Notes: generated from the letters alone by a model not told the origin. A stretch of DNA of 64,000 nucleotides from Synechococcus sp. RSCCF101 (GCF_008807075.1 NZ_CP035632.1:1426001-1490000), one strand, 5' to 3'; positions 28,188-37,140 are shown, counted from the stretch's first letter. Program-made: numbers and translations.

Positions 28188-28284
28188 CGGAGGGGTCGCT
28201 TCGAAAGCGGTGAAGCCGCAGGGATTGGGCTGAAGCGTCCTTTTCTAGGCTGGAGAGTGATCTGCGCGGGCGCTCCACTCCTCC

Positions 28285-28776
28285 ATGGCTGACAGCTTCT
28301 CCTTTGATGTGGTCTCGGATTTCGACCGGCAGGAGCTGGTCAATGCCGTGGATCAGGTGCGCCGTGAAGTGGGCCAGCGCTACGACCTCAAGGATTCCGC
28401 CAGCGAACTGGACCTCCAGGAGAACGAGCTGACCATCACCACGGCCAGCGAGATGACCCTTCAGGCCGTGACCGATGTGCTGCGCCAGAAGGCGACCAAG
28501 CGCAATCTGTCGCTGAAGATCTTCGATTTTCAGACGCCCGAGAGCGTCGGCGGCAACCGCCTGCGCCAGCAGGTGAAACTCCGCCGCGGCCTGAGCCAGG
28601 AGCTGGCCAAGAAGCTGAGCAAGACCGTGCGAGACAACGTCAAGAAGGTCACCGTTGCCATCCAGGGCGAGAGCCTGCGTGTCACCAGCAAGAGCAAGAA
28701 CGACCTACAGCAGGTCATCACCCTGCTCAAGGCCGAGGAGCTGGAGGTGCCGCTTCAGTTCGAGAACTACCGCTGA
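28285..28776 (+). CDS. YajQ-family nucleotide-binding protein
   Basis: A 163-residue protein of two ferredoxin-like domains. Seen: FSFDVVSDFDRQELVNAVDQ, RYDLKDSASELDLQENELTI and the C-terminal KKVTVAIQGESLRVTSKSKN-DLQ. Family members bind nucleotides or RNA, and one Xanthomonas member binds cyclic di-GMP. The last residues FENYR and the stop codon form the left attachment core of the genomic island. They are duplicated at 43342-43360, so the gene stays intact after integration. Its natural terminator probably now lies at 43370-43409. Confidence 0.95.
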   Translation: MADSFSFDVVSDFDRQELVNAVDQVRREVGQRYDLKDSASELDLQENELTITTASEMTLQAVTDVLRQKATKRNLSLKIFDFQTPESVGGNRLRQQVKLRRGLSQELAKKLSKTVRDNVKKVTVAIQGESLRVTSKSKNDLQQVITLLKAEELEVPLQFENYR

Positions 28777-28777
28777 A
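28759..28777 (+). repeat. Left attachment repeat (attL core)
   Basis: TTCGAGAACTACCGCTGAA encodes the last five residues and stop of yajQ plus one base. It is repeated exactly at 43342-43360 on the same strand. Three bases further left the match continues with one mismatch (CAG versus CAA). Confidence 0.85.
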
Positions 28778-28830
28778 GCAGCAGTCAGAGCCTGAGATCA
28801 AGGCCCCATCTGCAGTTTGGGCCTAGCGTT

Positions 28831-28854
28831 GGTACTAGCAACTGGTACTAGCAA
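28831..28854 (+). repeat. Two copies of GGTACTAGCAA, candidate recombinase arm sites
   Basis: GGTACTAGCAA occurs at 28831-28841 and again at 28844-28854, 13 bases apart, just inside attL and overlapping the recombinase start. A related GGTACTAGGAA is at 43261-43271, just inside attR. Paired short repeats inside both ends are typical of integrase arm-binding or excisionase sites; this is inference. Confidence 0.45.
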
Positions 28855-30164
28855 TGGGCCAGACAGAGCCAAACAGGAGGAGGCGATCCAAGGGATCCGG
28901 AAGCCATCGCACGACCTACCTCACGACAAGGCCTGGCCGGCACGGGTTCTACTTCCAGAGGTCCGTGCCAGCGGATGTACAGGCAGCTCTGGGGAGAAAG
29001 CTCTGGAAGCGGAAGGCGGGCAACACGCCTCAGGAAGCAAGACAGCAAGCAGCCCTGCTCCTCGCAGAGACCGAACGAGAGATCGCCGTGGCCAGAGGGG
29101 AGCTGACGCTCTCCGAGCAAGAGCAAATCGACACTCTGTGGGGCTGGAGGACCCCTCAGGCCTTGCTCTCAGCCGCAGCGGCAGACAAGGAGGAAGCAAA
29201 GGCAGAGGGCGTTGACGTCTGTGGGTTTGAGGAGCTGGGCCCTGATGAGCTGTGGCCACGCTTGCCGGAGGAGGAGCAGTACAGGCTCTGGAGGCGGCTC
29301 CAAGGGCGCCTGAAAGGCGATCAAGAAGGTGTGGTGGGCAGAACCACCGAAGAGCTGCTGGAGCTGGTCACAAGGCTGAAGAAGCCAGCCAGAACGACCG
29401 TTGGGGAGTGGCGGAGGCACCTTGACGCCTTGCTGAAATGCTGCGGGAAGACGCTCCCAACGTCACTTGAGAGGCCTGACGCGCAGAAATACAGGGATCA
29501 CCTGCTCGACACGGTCTCTGGAGGGACCGCAAAGACAAGGCTCAATTACCTGAGCGGCCTGTGGAACCTGATGGTTGAGGAGGGGTGGGTCACCTCAAAC
29601 GTCTTCAGCGGCCTATCCAAGAGGATTCGCGCGGAACGAGTCCGCAAGGAGCCCTTCGACGTCCAGGCGATTGACAGGAAGGTGGGCCGTTTGCCGAAGA
29701 GAGAACAACTCCTCTACTGGATCATGCGCTGGACTGGTTCTCACGTGTCAGAGGCTGCGGGGCTACGAGCCAAGGACATCAGCCTGGACGAGAGTGTCAT
29801 TCATTTCGCCTCTCACTCCAGACGACCCTTGAAGACTGGATACCGAGAGCGCGAGATTCCGATCCATCCCAGCCTCATGGTTCAGCTTGAGATGCTCCTT
29901 GGCGGAGCAGAAGGTGAGACATTTCTCTTCCCTTGGGCAGAGGATGAACGCACGGGCCGCTGGGGAGCCAACAGGCCTTGGCAGAGAAAGATTGGCATCA
30001 GCCCCAAGGCACTGCGAGACTCCGTAGCGACTCAGCTGCGAGATGCTGACGTGAATGAACGAGTTGTCGGAGCCATCTTGGGTCACACACCCAAGAACAG
30101 CACAGGAGTCTACGGGACAGTAACTCACGAGGCAATGAAGCGTGCGATCTGCATGTTGAAGTAA
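28854..30164 (+). CDS. Tyrosine recombinase (integrase) of the island
   Basis: A 436-residue recombinase. The N-terminal region (RPGRHGFYFQRSVPADVQAA; GNTPQEARQQAALLLAETER) resembles DUF6538-type integrase N-termini. A core-binding region follows (about 180-260), then the catalytic domain. Box I reads WTGSHVSEAAGLRAKDI, with His at the place of the usual Arg (one G-to-A change, CAC for CGC). The beta-strand Lys is kept (LKTGYREREIPIHP). Box II is ALRDSVATQL, with Lys before ALR where His is usual. The third box LGHTPKNSTGVYG keeps the His and the Tyr nucleophile. It likely catalysed insertion into yajQ; present activity is uncertain because of the Arg substitution. Confidence 0.88.
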   Translation: MGQTEPNRRRRSKGSGSHRTTYLTTRPGRHGFYFQRSVPADVQAALGRKLWKRKAGNTPQEARQQAALLLAETEREIAVARGELTLSEQEQIDTLWGWRTPQALLSAAAADKEEAKAEGVDVCGFEELGPDELWPRLPEEEQYRLWRRLQGRLKGDQEGVVGRTTEELLELVTRLKKPARTTVGEWRRHLDALLKCCGKTLPTSLERPDAQKYRDHLLDTVSGGTAKTRLNYLSGLWNLMVEEGWVTSNVFSGLSKRIRAERVRKEPFDVQAIDRKVGRLPKREQLLYWIMRWTGSHVSEAAGLRAKDISLDESVIHFASHSRRPLKTGYREREIPIHPSLMVQLEMLLGGAEGETFLFPWAEDERTGRWGANRPWQRKIGISPKALRDSVATQLRDADVNERVVGAILGHTPKNSTGVYGTVTHEAMKRAICMLK

Positions 30165-30365
30165 GCGGCAAGCGTCGCCCCAGGGAGAGGTGAAGCCCAG
30201 AAGACAACTGGGGTACGGCTTGTGCTGCCTTGAAACGTGAGTGATGAGAGGGGGTGCGGTCGCCTCAGGCTGGCAGGGGATTGCTTCCAGATGTGATCGT
30301 CTCGCAGAAGCAACCATAGAAAAGAAGGAAGAAGACACTCAGATCAACATCAACAACAATTTCCC

Positions 30366-32321
30366 ATGAAGAACATCAAAGCCGACATCGAGGGACTGGC
30401 GGGTCTGACGGCTGACGCCACCAAGCGTTTCCTGCGTCAATGGAACGAGCTGGCTCCCCTCCACGAGACATTCATCGAAAGGCTGGCCACCACCTACGCC
30501 ACCCAGCTCCTGGGGGACACCCCAAGCCGGGAGATCTGGGCAGCACAGCCGGGTCTGGGCAAGACCACAACGTTGAGATTCTTCCTGCTGGAGACCATCA
30601 AGGGGTGGAGGACAGGCGAGATCCCCAAGGACCGGGGAATCATGGTCTGCTCCAATCAGGTAACCGAGCTGGAAGACCATGTCCTCTTCCTTCAGGATCA
30701 GCTGGGGGAAGCCGTCGTCCCTGAGATCGGCCTGTACCACACGAAGACGGAGGTCAAGGGCTTCCAGCCCAGGGTGGAGCGCGTGAGCTACGACGCTCTC
30801 AGCCAGTACCCCATCGTCTTCTGCACCCAGAGTCTCCTCAGGAGGAAGGGAACGTCACTCCATCACAGGCGATCCAACGCCGAGAGCCAGATCAGTGATC
30901 TTTGCTTCTACGGAGGCCAGGTCCGGCTGCTCTGCTGGGACGAGGAGGCCATTGCGACAAGCGCAACGCATCTCAGTCTCTCAATGCTCCGGATCTTCCG
31001 AGAAAGGCATGGGCAGCTACCTTTGGAAAGCCTGGATGTGCTCGTTGATCGGGTCCTTGACCCATTTCTCGCGAAGGTCAAGGCAGCGTCCTTGGACAGC
31101 TCCAAGCCATCCACAATGGTCAGCGTGCCCGAGCTGGAGGCGTATCCATCAGGAAGGGACAGGCACGATGTAGAGAAGGTGCTCTCATCTGAGAAGTGCA
31201 AGAAGAAGTACGGCGATGACGTCGTGAAGCACGCCAAGGTACTAGCACAATGGTCAGGCCAGTCAGGGTTGATTCGGTTCCTGACCAACAACGCAACCGA
31301 TAGCTCCGAGGAACTGGTGATGAAGCATGTCGTCGAGGTGCCTGATGCACTGGACCGAGCAGTGGTGACTGATGCCTCGGCGTTGACGAGTCGGCTGATC
31401 CAGCTCGATCCCAGCCTGCAGCCAAGCCCCTTCATCAGGGAGTACGGCAAACAGCTGAAGCGGTACGACAACCTGACCCTCTACGTCATGCGGAGGGCTG
31501 CCGGGAAGAGTCGTTTCCTTGAAGGAGATGAGATCTCCCCTGAGTGGAGAGGGCTGGCCAAGGAGGTCATCCCAAAGATTCGGGATCACTCACCAGCAGG
31601 CGACTGCCTTGTCGTGACCTTCCGGGGCTCAGGCAAGGACTCCGACGGATGCAGGAACACAAGACACATCCACCAGGCTCTGGAGTCATCTGGGATCAGC
31701 ACAGAGGGCATCCACTACACGACCTACGGGAAGCACAAGGCCACCAACGAGTACCGAGACTGCACATCAGTCGTCTTGCTCGGGACGTACCACTACGACG
31801 AGCGAGTGGTCTCGTCGCTGGCACGGGCCCAGACACGGACTCCGGAGAAGCAGGTGGCTGACTACACGACCAGAGAGATCCTCAACTCGCAGACAGCTGC
31901 GGACATCCAGCAGGCCCTTTCAAGAGGGATGTGCCGGTCAGTGATGAAGGCTGCAGACATCATTCAGGCCAAACCAATGGTCGGGTTTGTGGCACTCAGC
32001 TCTCGGGAGCAACACGGCGTCCTAGAGCTGCTCGAAGAAGCCTTCCCAGGCATCCGAATCCTGGACTACGAGACCCTGAGACCAATCAGCTTGGTAGACA
32101 CCATGTCAACGACGGAACTGACGGCACGATGCCTGGCAGACCACCTCCACTCGTTGCCACCTGCAACAAGCCGGAAGCGAGCATCCGTCCGGGTCGAGGT
32201 AGAACGGCTGACTGAGAGATCAGTGACACCCAAGATCTGGAGAGATGCTGAGAAGCGAGTCGTCTCCAAGAAGATGGCCAGAGACTGGAAGATAAAGGGA
32301 CACAGCTGGACCAACTGCTGA
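30366..32321 (+). CDS. P-loop helicase-like protein of the island
   Basis: A 651-residue protein with a Walker A motif (QPGLGKTTTL, residues 61-70), a Walker-B/DEAD-like motif (LLCWDEEAIA, near 191) and a late Arg-containing segment (QALSRGMCRSVM, near 518) that may be helicase motif VI. The order fits a superfamily 2-like DNA helicase or a replicative helicase-primase of a small element. I cannot place it in a named family. It lacks any membrane segment. Start ATG 30366 has no clear Shine-Dalgarno. It is followed within 200 bases by the iteron-like array, so a role in element replication is the best inference. Confidence 0.7.
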   Translation: MKNIKADIEGLAGLTADATKRFLRQWNELAPLHETFIERLATTYATQLLGDTPSREIWAAQPGLGKTTTLRFFLLETIKGWRTGEIPKDRGIMVCSNQVTELEDHVLFLQDQLGEAVVPEIGLYHTKTEVKGFQPRVERVSYDALSQYPIVFCTQSLLRRKGTSLHHRRSNAESQISDLCFYGGQVRLLCWDEEAIATSATHLSLSMLRIFRERHGQLPLESLDVLVDRVLDPFLAKVKAASLDSSKPSTMVSVPELEAYPSGRDRHDVEKVLSSEKCKKKYGDDVVKHAKVLAQWSGQSGLIRFLTNNATDSSEELVMKHVVEVPDALDRAVVTDASALTSRLIQLDPSLQPSPFIREYGKQLKRYDNLTLYVMRRAAGKSRFLEGDEISPEWRGLAKEVIPKIRDHSPAGDCLVVTFRGSGKDSDGCRNTRHIHQALESSGISTEGIHYTTYGKHKATNEYRDCTSVVLLGTYHYDERVVSSLARAQTRTPEKQVADYTTREILNSQTAADIQQALSRGMCRSVMKAADIIQAKPMVGFVALSSREQHGVLELLEEAFPGIRILDYETLRPISLVDTMSTTELTARCLADHLHSLPPATSRKRASVRVEVERLTERSVTPKIWRDAEKRVVSKKMARDWKIKGHSWTNC

Positions 32322-32433
32322 GGTCGTGATCGAAGGAGGCATTGACTGAGAGGGCTTCATGATGGACCCACACCATCACCAGCTCTGAGACAGCAGCTCA
32401 GGGTGGGCCCTACATCATCATCAGTCTAAAACT

Positions 32434-32471
32434 GCCCTGTCTGTAGAAGAAGAATCCTGTACGGACAGGGC
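32434..32471. terminator. 12-bp inverted repeat downstream of the helicase gene
   Basis: GCCCTGTCTGTA (32434-32445) pairs with TACGGACAGGGC (32460-32471) with one mismatch around a 14-base loop, followed by GATTTTGGG. It lies 113 bases after the helicase stop and just before the 10-bp repeats. It may be a terminator or part of a replication origin. Confidence 0.5.
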
Positions 32472-32500
32472 GATTTTGGGAGGAGGGAGACTGGCTTAGA

Positions 32501-32570
32501 TCAGTTGAGATCAGTTGAGGTCAGTTGTGGTCAGCTGTGGTCAGTTGTGGTCAGTTGGAGTCTGTTGGGA
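32501..32570 (+). repeat. Seven 10-bp direct repeats (iteron-like)
   Basis: Units with consensus TCAGTTGTGG follow each other without gaps: TCAGTTGAGA, TCAGTTGAGG, TCAGTTGTGG, TCAGCTGTGG, TCAGTTGTGG, TCAGTTGGAG, TCTGTTGGGA. A period near one helical turn puts all copies on one face of the DNA, as in protein-binding iterons of replication origins. It lies between two inverted repeats and just downstream of the helicase-like gene. Confidence 0.75.
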
Positions 32571-32603
32571 GACACCCACTCCGCTTCGCTCCATGGGTGT
32601 CTC
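32569..32603. repeat. 10-bp inverted repeat after the iterons
   Basis: GAGACACCCA (32569-32578) pairs perfectly with TGGGTGTCTC (32594-32603) around a 15-base loop. It directly abuts the 10-bp repeat array. It could be a hairpin of a replication origin, or a bidirectional terminator. Confidence 0.55.
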
Positions 32604-32714
32604 TCTACATTGTGGTCTTTGGGGTTGAAGACCCAGTGAAAGACGTTGGCGGCCGCTGGGTCTTGAACAGGGTCGTTTTCTCTCATCTGTTCGCATTGTC
32701 AGGGATCTTCCTGA

Positions 32715-33047
32715 TCAAGCTTGCTCACTCATCTGTGCTTTCAGAAGCGGGAGGTCGTTTTCAAGGAGGTCATCCATCACCCCTTGCACCAGATGAAGGT
32801 CATTCCGAAGATCCATGGCCAGATCTCTCATGGAGTCCTCTGACTCCTCGTCCAGATCATGATCGTCGAAATGCTCAACCCTGGTTTGAGCTACGGATCT
32901 GGCCTGGTCGAGCCGGTGGATGATGGCCGGGCAGGCAAAGCTCCTCTGTCTGGTGAGCGGCAGTGATAGGCAAGGAGTCGTCAGCTCTGATGGATAAGGA
33001 TGACTCTGGGAAACAAGCGGCCCAGGCGAGAGTTGTCCTGTGATCAC
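32715..33047 (-). CDS. Possible small acidic protein of the island
   Basis: The C-terminal half is strongly acidic and helix-prone (EHFDDHDLDEESEDSMRDLA; NDLHLVQGVMDDLLENDLPL) and looks coding. The N-terminal half (rich in Pro, Ser and Leu) is unconvincing, and the frame starts inside the transposase remnant. The true start may be further downstream. No known family. It could be a gene fragment. Confidence 0.3.
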   Translation of the reverse strand: MITGQLSPGPLVSQSHPYPSELTTPCLSLPLTRQRSFACPAIIHRLDQARSVAQTRVEHFDDHDLDEESEDSMRDLAMDLRNDLHLVQGVMDDLLENDLPLLKAQMSEQA

Positions 33048-33247
33048 TGGCTAGGACTGGACAGATTTGCATCATGGTCATCCCAGGGAATCAGCTCGGC
33101 GAGCTTGATCCAGCGATTGTCGCCAGAAGACTTACCGCCACGTGGCAGGAAGAAATCCTCAAACGAGAGCTGATGACGATGCTCACGCCTGTACATGTGG
33201 AAAACCATAGGCAGCTTTTCGGCCGGAATGCGCCGAATGGCAAACAC
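33044..33247 (-). pseudogene. N-terminal remnant of an IS5/IS1182-like transposase
   Basis: The translation contains HMYRREHRHQLSFEDFFLP and GDNRWIKLAELIPWD, the conserved N-terminal segment of cyanobacterial DUF772/InsH-type transposases. After PWD the similarity stops and the frame closes. The rest of the transposase, including the catalytic domain, is missing. It marks past IS activity in the island. Confidence 0.65.
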
Positions 33248-33408
33248 TTTACTGCTACAGGCTCCTCAGACTCGTTGTGGCGCAGCTGTTCCGGCCTTTC
33301 TCAGGAAGCCCTACTTGGAGAAGCCTGAGGGCAGGAAGATCCTTCCGCTCTGCCCTCAAGCATTCTGCAAAGGCTCTCTTGAGCCCATGCATAATGTCGA
33401 GCAGACTC

Positions 33409-35349
33409 TCAAATCAGCGAATCAAAGCTGCCGACACCATTCGCATTAACGGTCAATGTTCCGCTGGCAAAATCGAACTCACCAGACTGGATCCCACCAA
33501 CTTCCTCGAACTGGGAAACTCTCATGGTGATCCCGTTGCTGACAATTGTCCCGGCTTCGGCATTGATCACATAGACACCTTGCCCAAAGGAGATCTCGTC
33601 GTCGCCACTTCCGCCGATGAATCTGCCTGATCCGAATCCGATTAGATCATCATCACCTTGGCCCAGGTTGATGGTCCCAGAACCTCCAAAACCTCCCCTA
33701 GCCTCAACTTCATCCTCGCCTTTACCAGTGTTAATCACACCAGTATTGAATATGCCCTGGTCAGGGCCGATACCAGTAACCTCATCATCTCCACCCCCGG
33801 TAAAGATTCTGCCATCGTTGACAATTCCACGGCTTGTACCGGTGGCGACAATCTCATCAGAGCCACCACCAAGATTGAGGACACCGCTCACGGTTAGAGC
33901 ATCCATTGCGCCAGAGGCAGTGATCTCGTCACTCCCTTCTCGGGTATTGACCGTTTGACCCGCTGAAACGAGCCAACCACTGTTGGACTGAGCCTCGTCA
34001 GCACGGTTGGTAAATGACACACTAAGCAAGTCTCTGGGTCCTGGCTGAAGGACACTGGAATCGGCGACGAAAGTAGCAATGCCATTAGCGTTCACAGTCA
34101 GCGTCCCGCTGGCAAAATCGAACTCACCAGACTGGATCCCACCAACTTCCTCGAACTGGGAAACTCTCATGGTGATCCCGTTGCTGACAATTGTCCCGGC
34201 TTCGGCATTGATCACATAGACACCTTGCCCAAAGGAGATCTCGTCGTCGCCACTTCCGCCGATGAATCTGCCTGATCCGAATCCGATTAGATCATCATCA
34301 CCTTGGCCCAGGTTGATGGTCCCAGAACCTCCAAAACCTCCCCTAGCCTCAACTTCATCCTCGCCTTTACCAGTGTTAATCACACCAGTATTGAATATGC
34401 CCTGGTCAGGGCCGATACCAGTAACCTCATCATCTCCACCCCCGGTAAAGATTCTGCCATCGTTGACAATTCCACGGCTTGTACCGGTGGCGACAATCTC
34501 ATCAGAGCCACCACCAAGATTGAGGACACCGCTCACGGTTAGAGCATCCATTGCGCCAGAGGCAGTGATCTCGTCACTCCCTTCTCGGGTATTGACCGTT
34601 TGACCCGCTGAAACGAGCCAACCACTGTTGGACTGAGCCTCGTCAGCACGGTTGGTAAATGACACACTAAGCAAGTCTCTGGGTCCTGGCTGAAGGACAC
34701 TGGAATCGGCGACGAAAGTAGCAATGCCATTAGCGTTCACAGTCAGCGTCCCGCTGGCAAAATCGAACTCACCAGACTGGATCCCACCAACTTCCTCGAA
34801 CTGGGAAACTCTCATGGTGATCCCGTTGCTGACAATTGTCCCGGCTTCGGCATTGATCACATAGACACCTTGCCCAAAGGAGATCTCGTCGTCGCCACTT
34901 CCGCCGATGAATCTGCCTGATCCGAATCCGATTAGATCATCATCACCTTGGCCCAGGTTGATGGTCCCAGAACCTCCAAAACCTCCCCTAGCCTCAACTT
35001 CATCCTCGCCTTTACCAGTGTTAATCACACCAGTATTGAATATGCCCTGGTCAGGGCCGATACCAGTAACCTCATCATCTCCACCCCCGGTAAAGATTCT
35101 GCCATCGTTGACAATTCCACGGCTTGTACCGGTGGCGACAATCTCATCAGAGCCACCACCAAGATTGAGGACACCGCTCACGGTTAGAGCATCCATTGCG
35201 CCAGAGGCAGTGATCTCGTCACTCCCTTCTCGGGTATTGACCGTTTGACCCGCTGAAACGAGCCAACCACTGCTGGACTGAGCCTCGTCAGCACGGTTGG
35301 TAAAAACAGAGTCCGCCAGATTCCTAGCCATTGACTTGATGAAGTGCAT
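33409..35349 (-). CDS. Repetitive RTX-like protein built of 215-residue units
   Basis: The 646-residue product is almost entirely 2.86 copies of a 215-residue unit. Each unit has Gly/Asp-rich turns like those of RTX nonapeptides (NLGGGSDEIVATG, FTGGGDDEVTGIG, NLGQGDDDLIGFGSG, IGGSGDDEISFGQG) and ends in a beta-rich GTLTVNANGIATFVADSSVL block. Such proteins form Ca2+-stabilised parallel beta rolls and are usually exported by type I secretion. There is no Sec signal. The N-terminus is only MHFIKSMARNLADSVF and the C-terminus ends abruptly (NANGVGSFDSLI), so it may be a truncated derivative of a larger protein. No dedicated type I transporter genes lie in the island. Confidence 0.75.
   Translation of the reverse strand: MHFIKSMARNLADSVFTNRADEAQSSSGWLVSAGQTVNTREGSDEITASGAMDALTVSGVLNLGGGSDEIVATGTSRGIVNDGRIFTGGGDDEVTGIGPDQGIFNTGVINTGKGEDEVEARGGFGGSGTINLGQGDDDLIGFGSGRFIGGSGDDEISFGQGVYVINAEAGTIVSNGITMRVSQFEEVGGIQSGEFDFASGTLTVNANGIATFVADSSVLQPGPRDLLSVSFTNRADEAQSNSGWLVSAGQTVNTREGSDEITASGAMDALTVSGVLNLGGGSDEIVATGTSRGIVNDGRIFTGGGDDEVTGIGPDQGIFNTGVINTGKGEDEVEARGGFGGSGTINLGQGDDDLIGFGSGRFIGGSGDDEISFGQGVYVINAEAGTIVSNGITMRVSQFEEVGGIQSGEFDFASGTLTVNANGIATFVADSSVLQPGPRDLLSVSFTNRADEAQSNSGWLVSAGQTVNTREGSDEITASGAMDALTVSGVLNLGGGSDEIVATGTSRGIVNDGRIFTGGGDDEVTGIGPDQGIFNTGVINTGKGEDEVEARGGFGGSGTINLGQGDDDLIGFGSGRFIGGSGDDEISFGQGVYVINAEAGTIVSNGITMRVSQFEEVGGIQSGEFDFASGTLTVNANGVGSFDSLI
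33461..35304. repeat. Tandem 645-bp repeat, 2.86 copies
   Basis: Bases 33461-35304 repeat with an exact period of 645. The only difference I found by eye is T at 34628 versus C at 35273. Outside both limits similarity drops at once or is weak. Because 645 is a multiple of three, the reading frame is kept. Such identity means very recent amplification or ongoing conversion. Confidence 0.9.
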
Positions 35350-35792
35350 AGGACGTGGTGCAGTTCTAGTGCCTCATTCACATGCCTGACGTACCTCGGA
35401 TTGAGGTTCTGATCCCACCAGCGCATCTGAAAAGCCTGTTCATCACAGGGATCTCGGTGGAGATTAGCCAGTCCTTAACGTTCCAGTTGTGTTTAGAAAG
35501 AAGTCTGGGATAAAGTACAGGCAATACACAGAATCAATCCCACTTATGAAAGCGGCAGCTGGTTCTCTACTGACCCTAGGTTGTACGGGTATTGCTGTCT
35601 CCTCGTGGGTTGAAGCAGAAGTCTGCTGCTGACTTCCGCCACTCATGCCCGGCTCAATGCCAAGGCCACCTCAGGTAGGAATAAGCCGTGTGCACTTAGC
35701 AGCCTTTGAGGGCCAGCTGCCCTTCTGATCCCGGCTCTCCGCCCGCATCGCCACCGCAGCGTTGGGGCCGAAGATCTCAACAAGGCCACTGT
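35350..35792. other. Stretch without a convincing gene upstream of the repeat protein
   Basis: Probably holds the promoter of the repeat-protein gene (minus strand). Several short open frames exist, for example one with MRWWDQNLNPRYVRHVNEA ending at 35426, but none is long or recognisable. AT content is raised near 35480-35530. I see no RNA gene. Confidence 0.4.
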
Positions 35793-35888
35793 CTAGGTCC
35801 GCAATCTGAAAGGAGGAGTGCTCTCTGGCCCCTGTGCGCTCCCGTGAGCATTGGTCAGAAGACCACCCCCGGTTGAGGCGGCCAGTCC

Positions 35889-35898
35889 GGCCAATCCC
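35889..35898. repeat. Left target-site duplication of the ISAs1-like element
   Basis: GGCCAATCCC, repeated exactly at 37141-37150, directly outside the terminal inverted repeats. ISAs1 elements make duplications of 8-10 bp. Confidence 0.85.
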
Positions 35899-37140
35899 CA
35901 GGGCTGATTCAAAGTCTCAGCAAGGGTCGTGGTTCGGCTGGCGCATCGCCATCGCCAGCAGTGCCGTGATGTCGTGCATCACTGCCTGCATCCCGGCTCG
36001 GATCCACTGAAAGCCCGACAGCCTCAACAGGTTCATCGCTGCCGTCCGCAGCGTGGCGATGGCACCAGCGCCGTTGCCCCGGTAACGGTGAGCATCCTCA
36101 TGGAGTTGGGTGTCCCGGATCCAATGCCAGCCCTCGATGCTCCAGCGCTCCCGCACCAGTCGCAGCAGCGCTTCTGGGGTCGTGCGCAGGCTGCTCAGAA
36201 ACAAGTGGGTGGCCTGGAACGGCTTCCCGTCGCGGGTTCCGGTGGCCGTCACCTCCACGATCCAGCTGGTGCCGATCCAGGCCTCAGTGATGTGCGCTGG
36301 AGCCTGCTTGGCGCGCAGCGTCCAGGTGATATCGCGGCCGTGGCCGGCCTCGCGATGCCTTGCCGCGAATGGGATCTTGCGCTTGCCCTGGAACTGGCTG
36401 CGGATCTGGCGGTGCAGCGTCTTCTGGTTCGCTTTGACCGTCAAGAGGAAGTCGGCCCCCTGCTCCTGGAGCTGCCGAAAAACGGGCGCTGGGTATGCAG
36501 GGCATCCGCCTGGATCAGCACGCCCTCGAGATCCAGCTCGCCAAGCAGCTGCCGGAGGACCGCCCGCTCATGGTTTTCGCCAGTGGCGTAGCAGGCCTGA
36601 CTGATCGCCACACCGAGGGCCGCGGAGTACAGGGTGACCTGGGCAATGAACGCGGAGCCCCCGCCGGCCGTGGGCTCGATCGAACCCCTCAGGGTCTTGC
36701 CATCACACACCAGCTGATCGAGATCCGCTGCACCACCGGGGATCTGGGCGATCGTCCAGTCACGGATCGCCGCGCACAGCTCGGCCACGTCCACCTGATG
36801 GAAGAAATAGCGGAACGAGGAATCCGATGGCGGCCGGCGCAGCTCCACGCCCAGCGCCTCGGTGAGCGCGCTGTGGTGACGGATCGAAAAACGCTCGAGG
36901 TCCCGCAGGCTCTTGCAGCCGCTCAGGATCCCGAGCACCGCCACCAGCAGCAGATACCAGGCGGGGAAACGCACCCCACGACGCATCCGCGCATCCGGGA
37001 TCGCTTTAAGGAAGCTGATCAGGTCGAGATCGGTTGCGGCAAAAGCGCTGTCGAGCACAGGGAGGAGGCGATTCCACCGACCTCAACCCATGCTGTCAGC
37101 CACGGCAAGACTGCCTGTGACGCACTTTGAATCAGCCCTG
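35899..37140 (-). mobile_element. ISAs1-family insertion sequence, 1242 bp
   Basis: Perfect 17-bp terminal inverted repeats (CAGGGCTGATTCAAAGT at 35899-35915 and its complement at 37124-37140) enclose one transposase gene. Each side is flanked by GGCCAATCCC as a target duplication. The intact ends and duplication show a relatively recent insertion. Confidence 0.9.
35917..37058 (-). pseudogene. ISAs1-family transposase with a one-base frameshift
   Basis: The N-terminal part (36441-37058) reads FLKAIPDARMRRGVRFPAWY, VLGILSGCKSLRDLERF and VCDGKTLRGS, then HTQRPFF. The C-terminal part continues in another frame with LTVKANQKTLHRQIRSQF, RERWSIEGWHWIRDTQLHED and NLLRLSGFQWI. These are the DDE-type ISAs1 blocks. 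Adding one T to the T5 run (A5 on the plus strand, 36478-36482) gives HTQRPFFRQLQEQGADFLLT, restoring a full transposase of about 380 residues. Either a natural inactivation or a missing base in the sequence. Confidence 0.85.

Noticed and set aside
32501-32570. CRISPR or VNTR interpretation of the 10-bp repeats
   Set aside because: Units are contiguous with no spacers, and the location beside a helicase gene and inverted repeats favours an iteron array.
33617-35248. Three identical 113-codon plus-strand frames spaced by 645 bases
   Set aside because: They are shadows of the repeated minus-strand RTX-like gene; their identity only reflects the DNA repeat.
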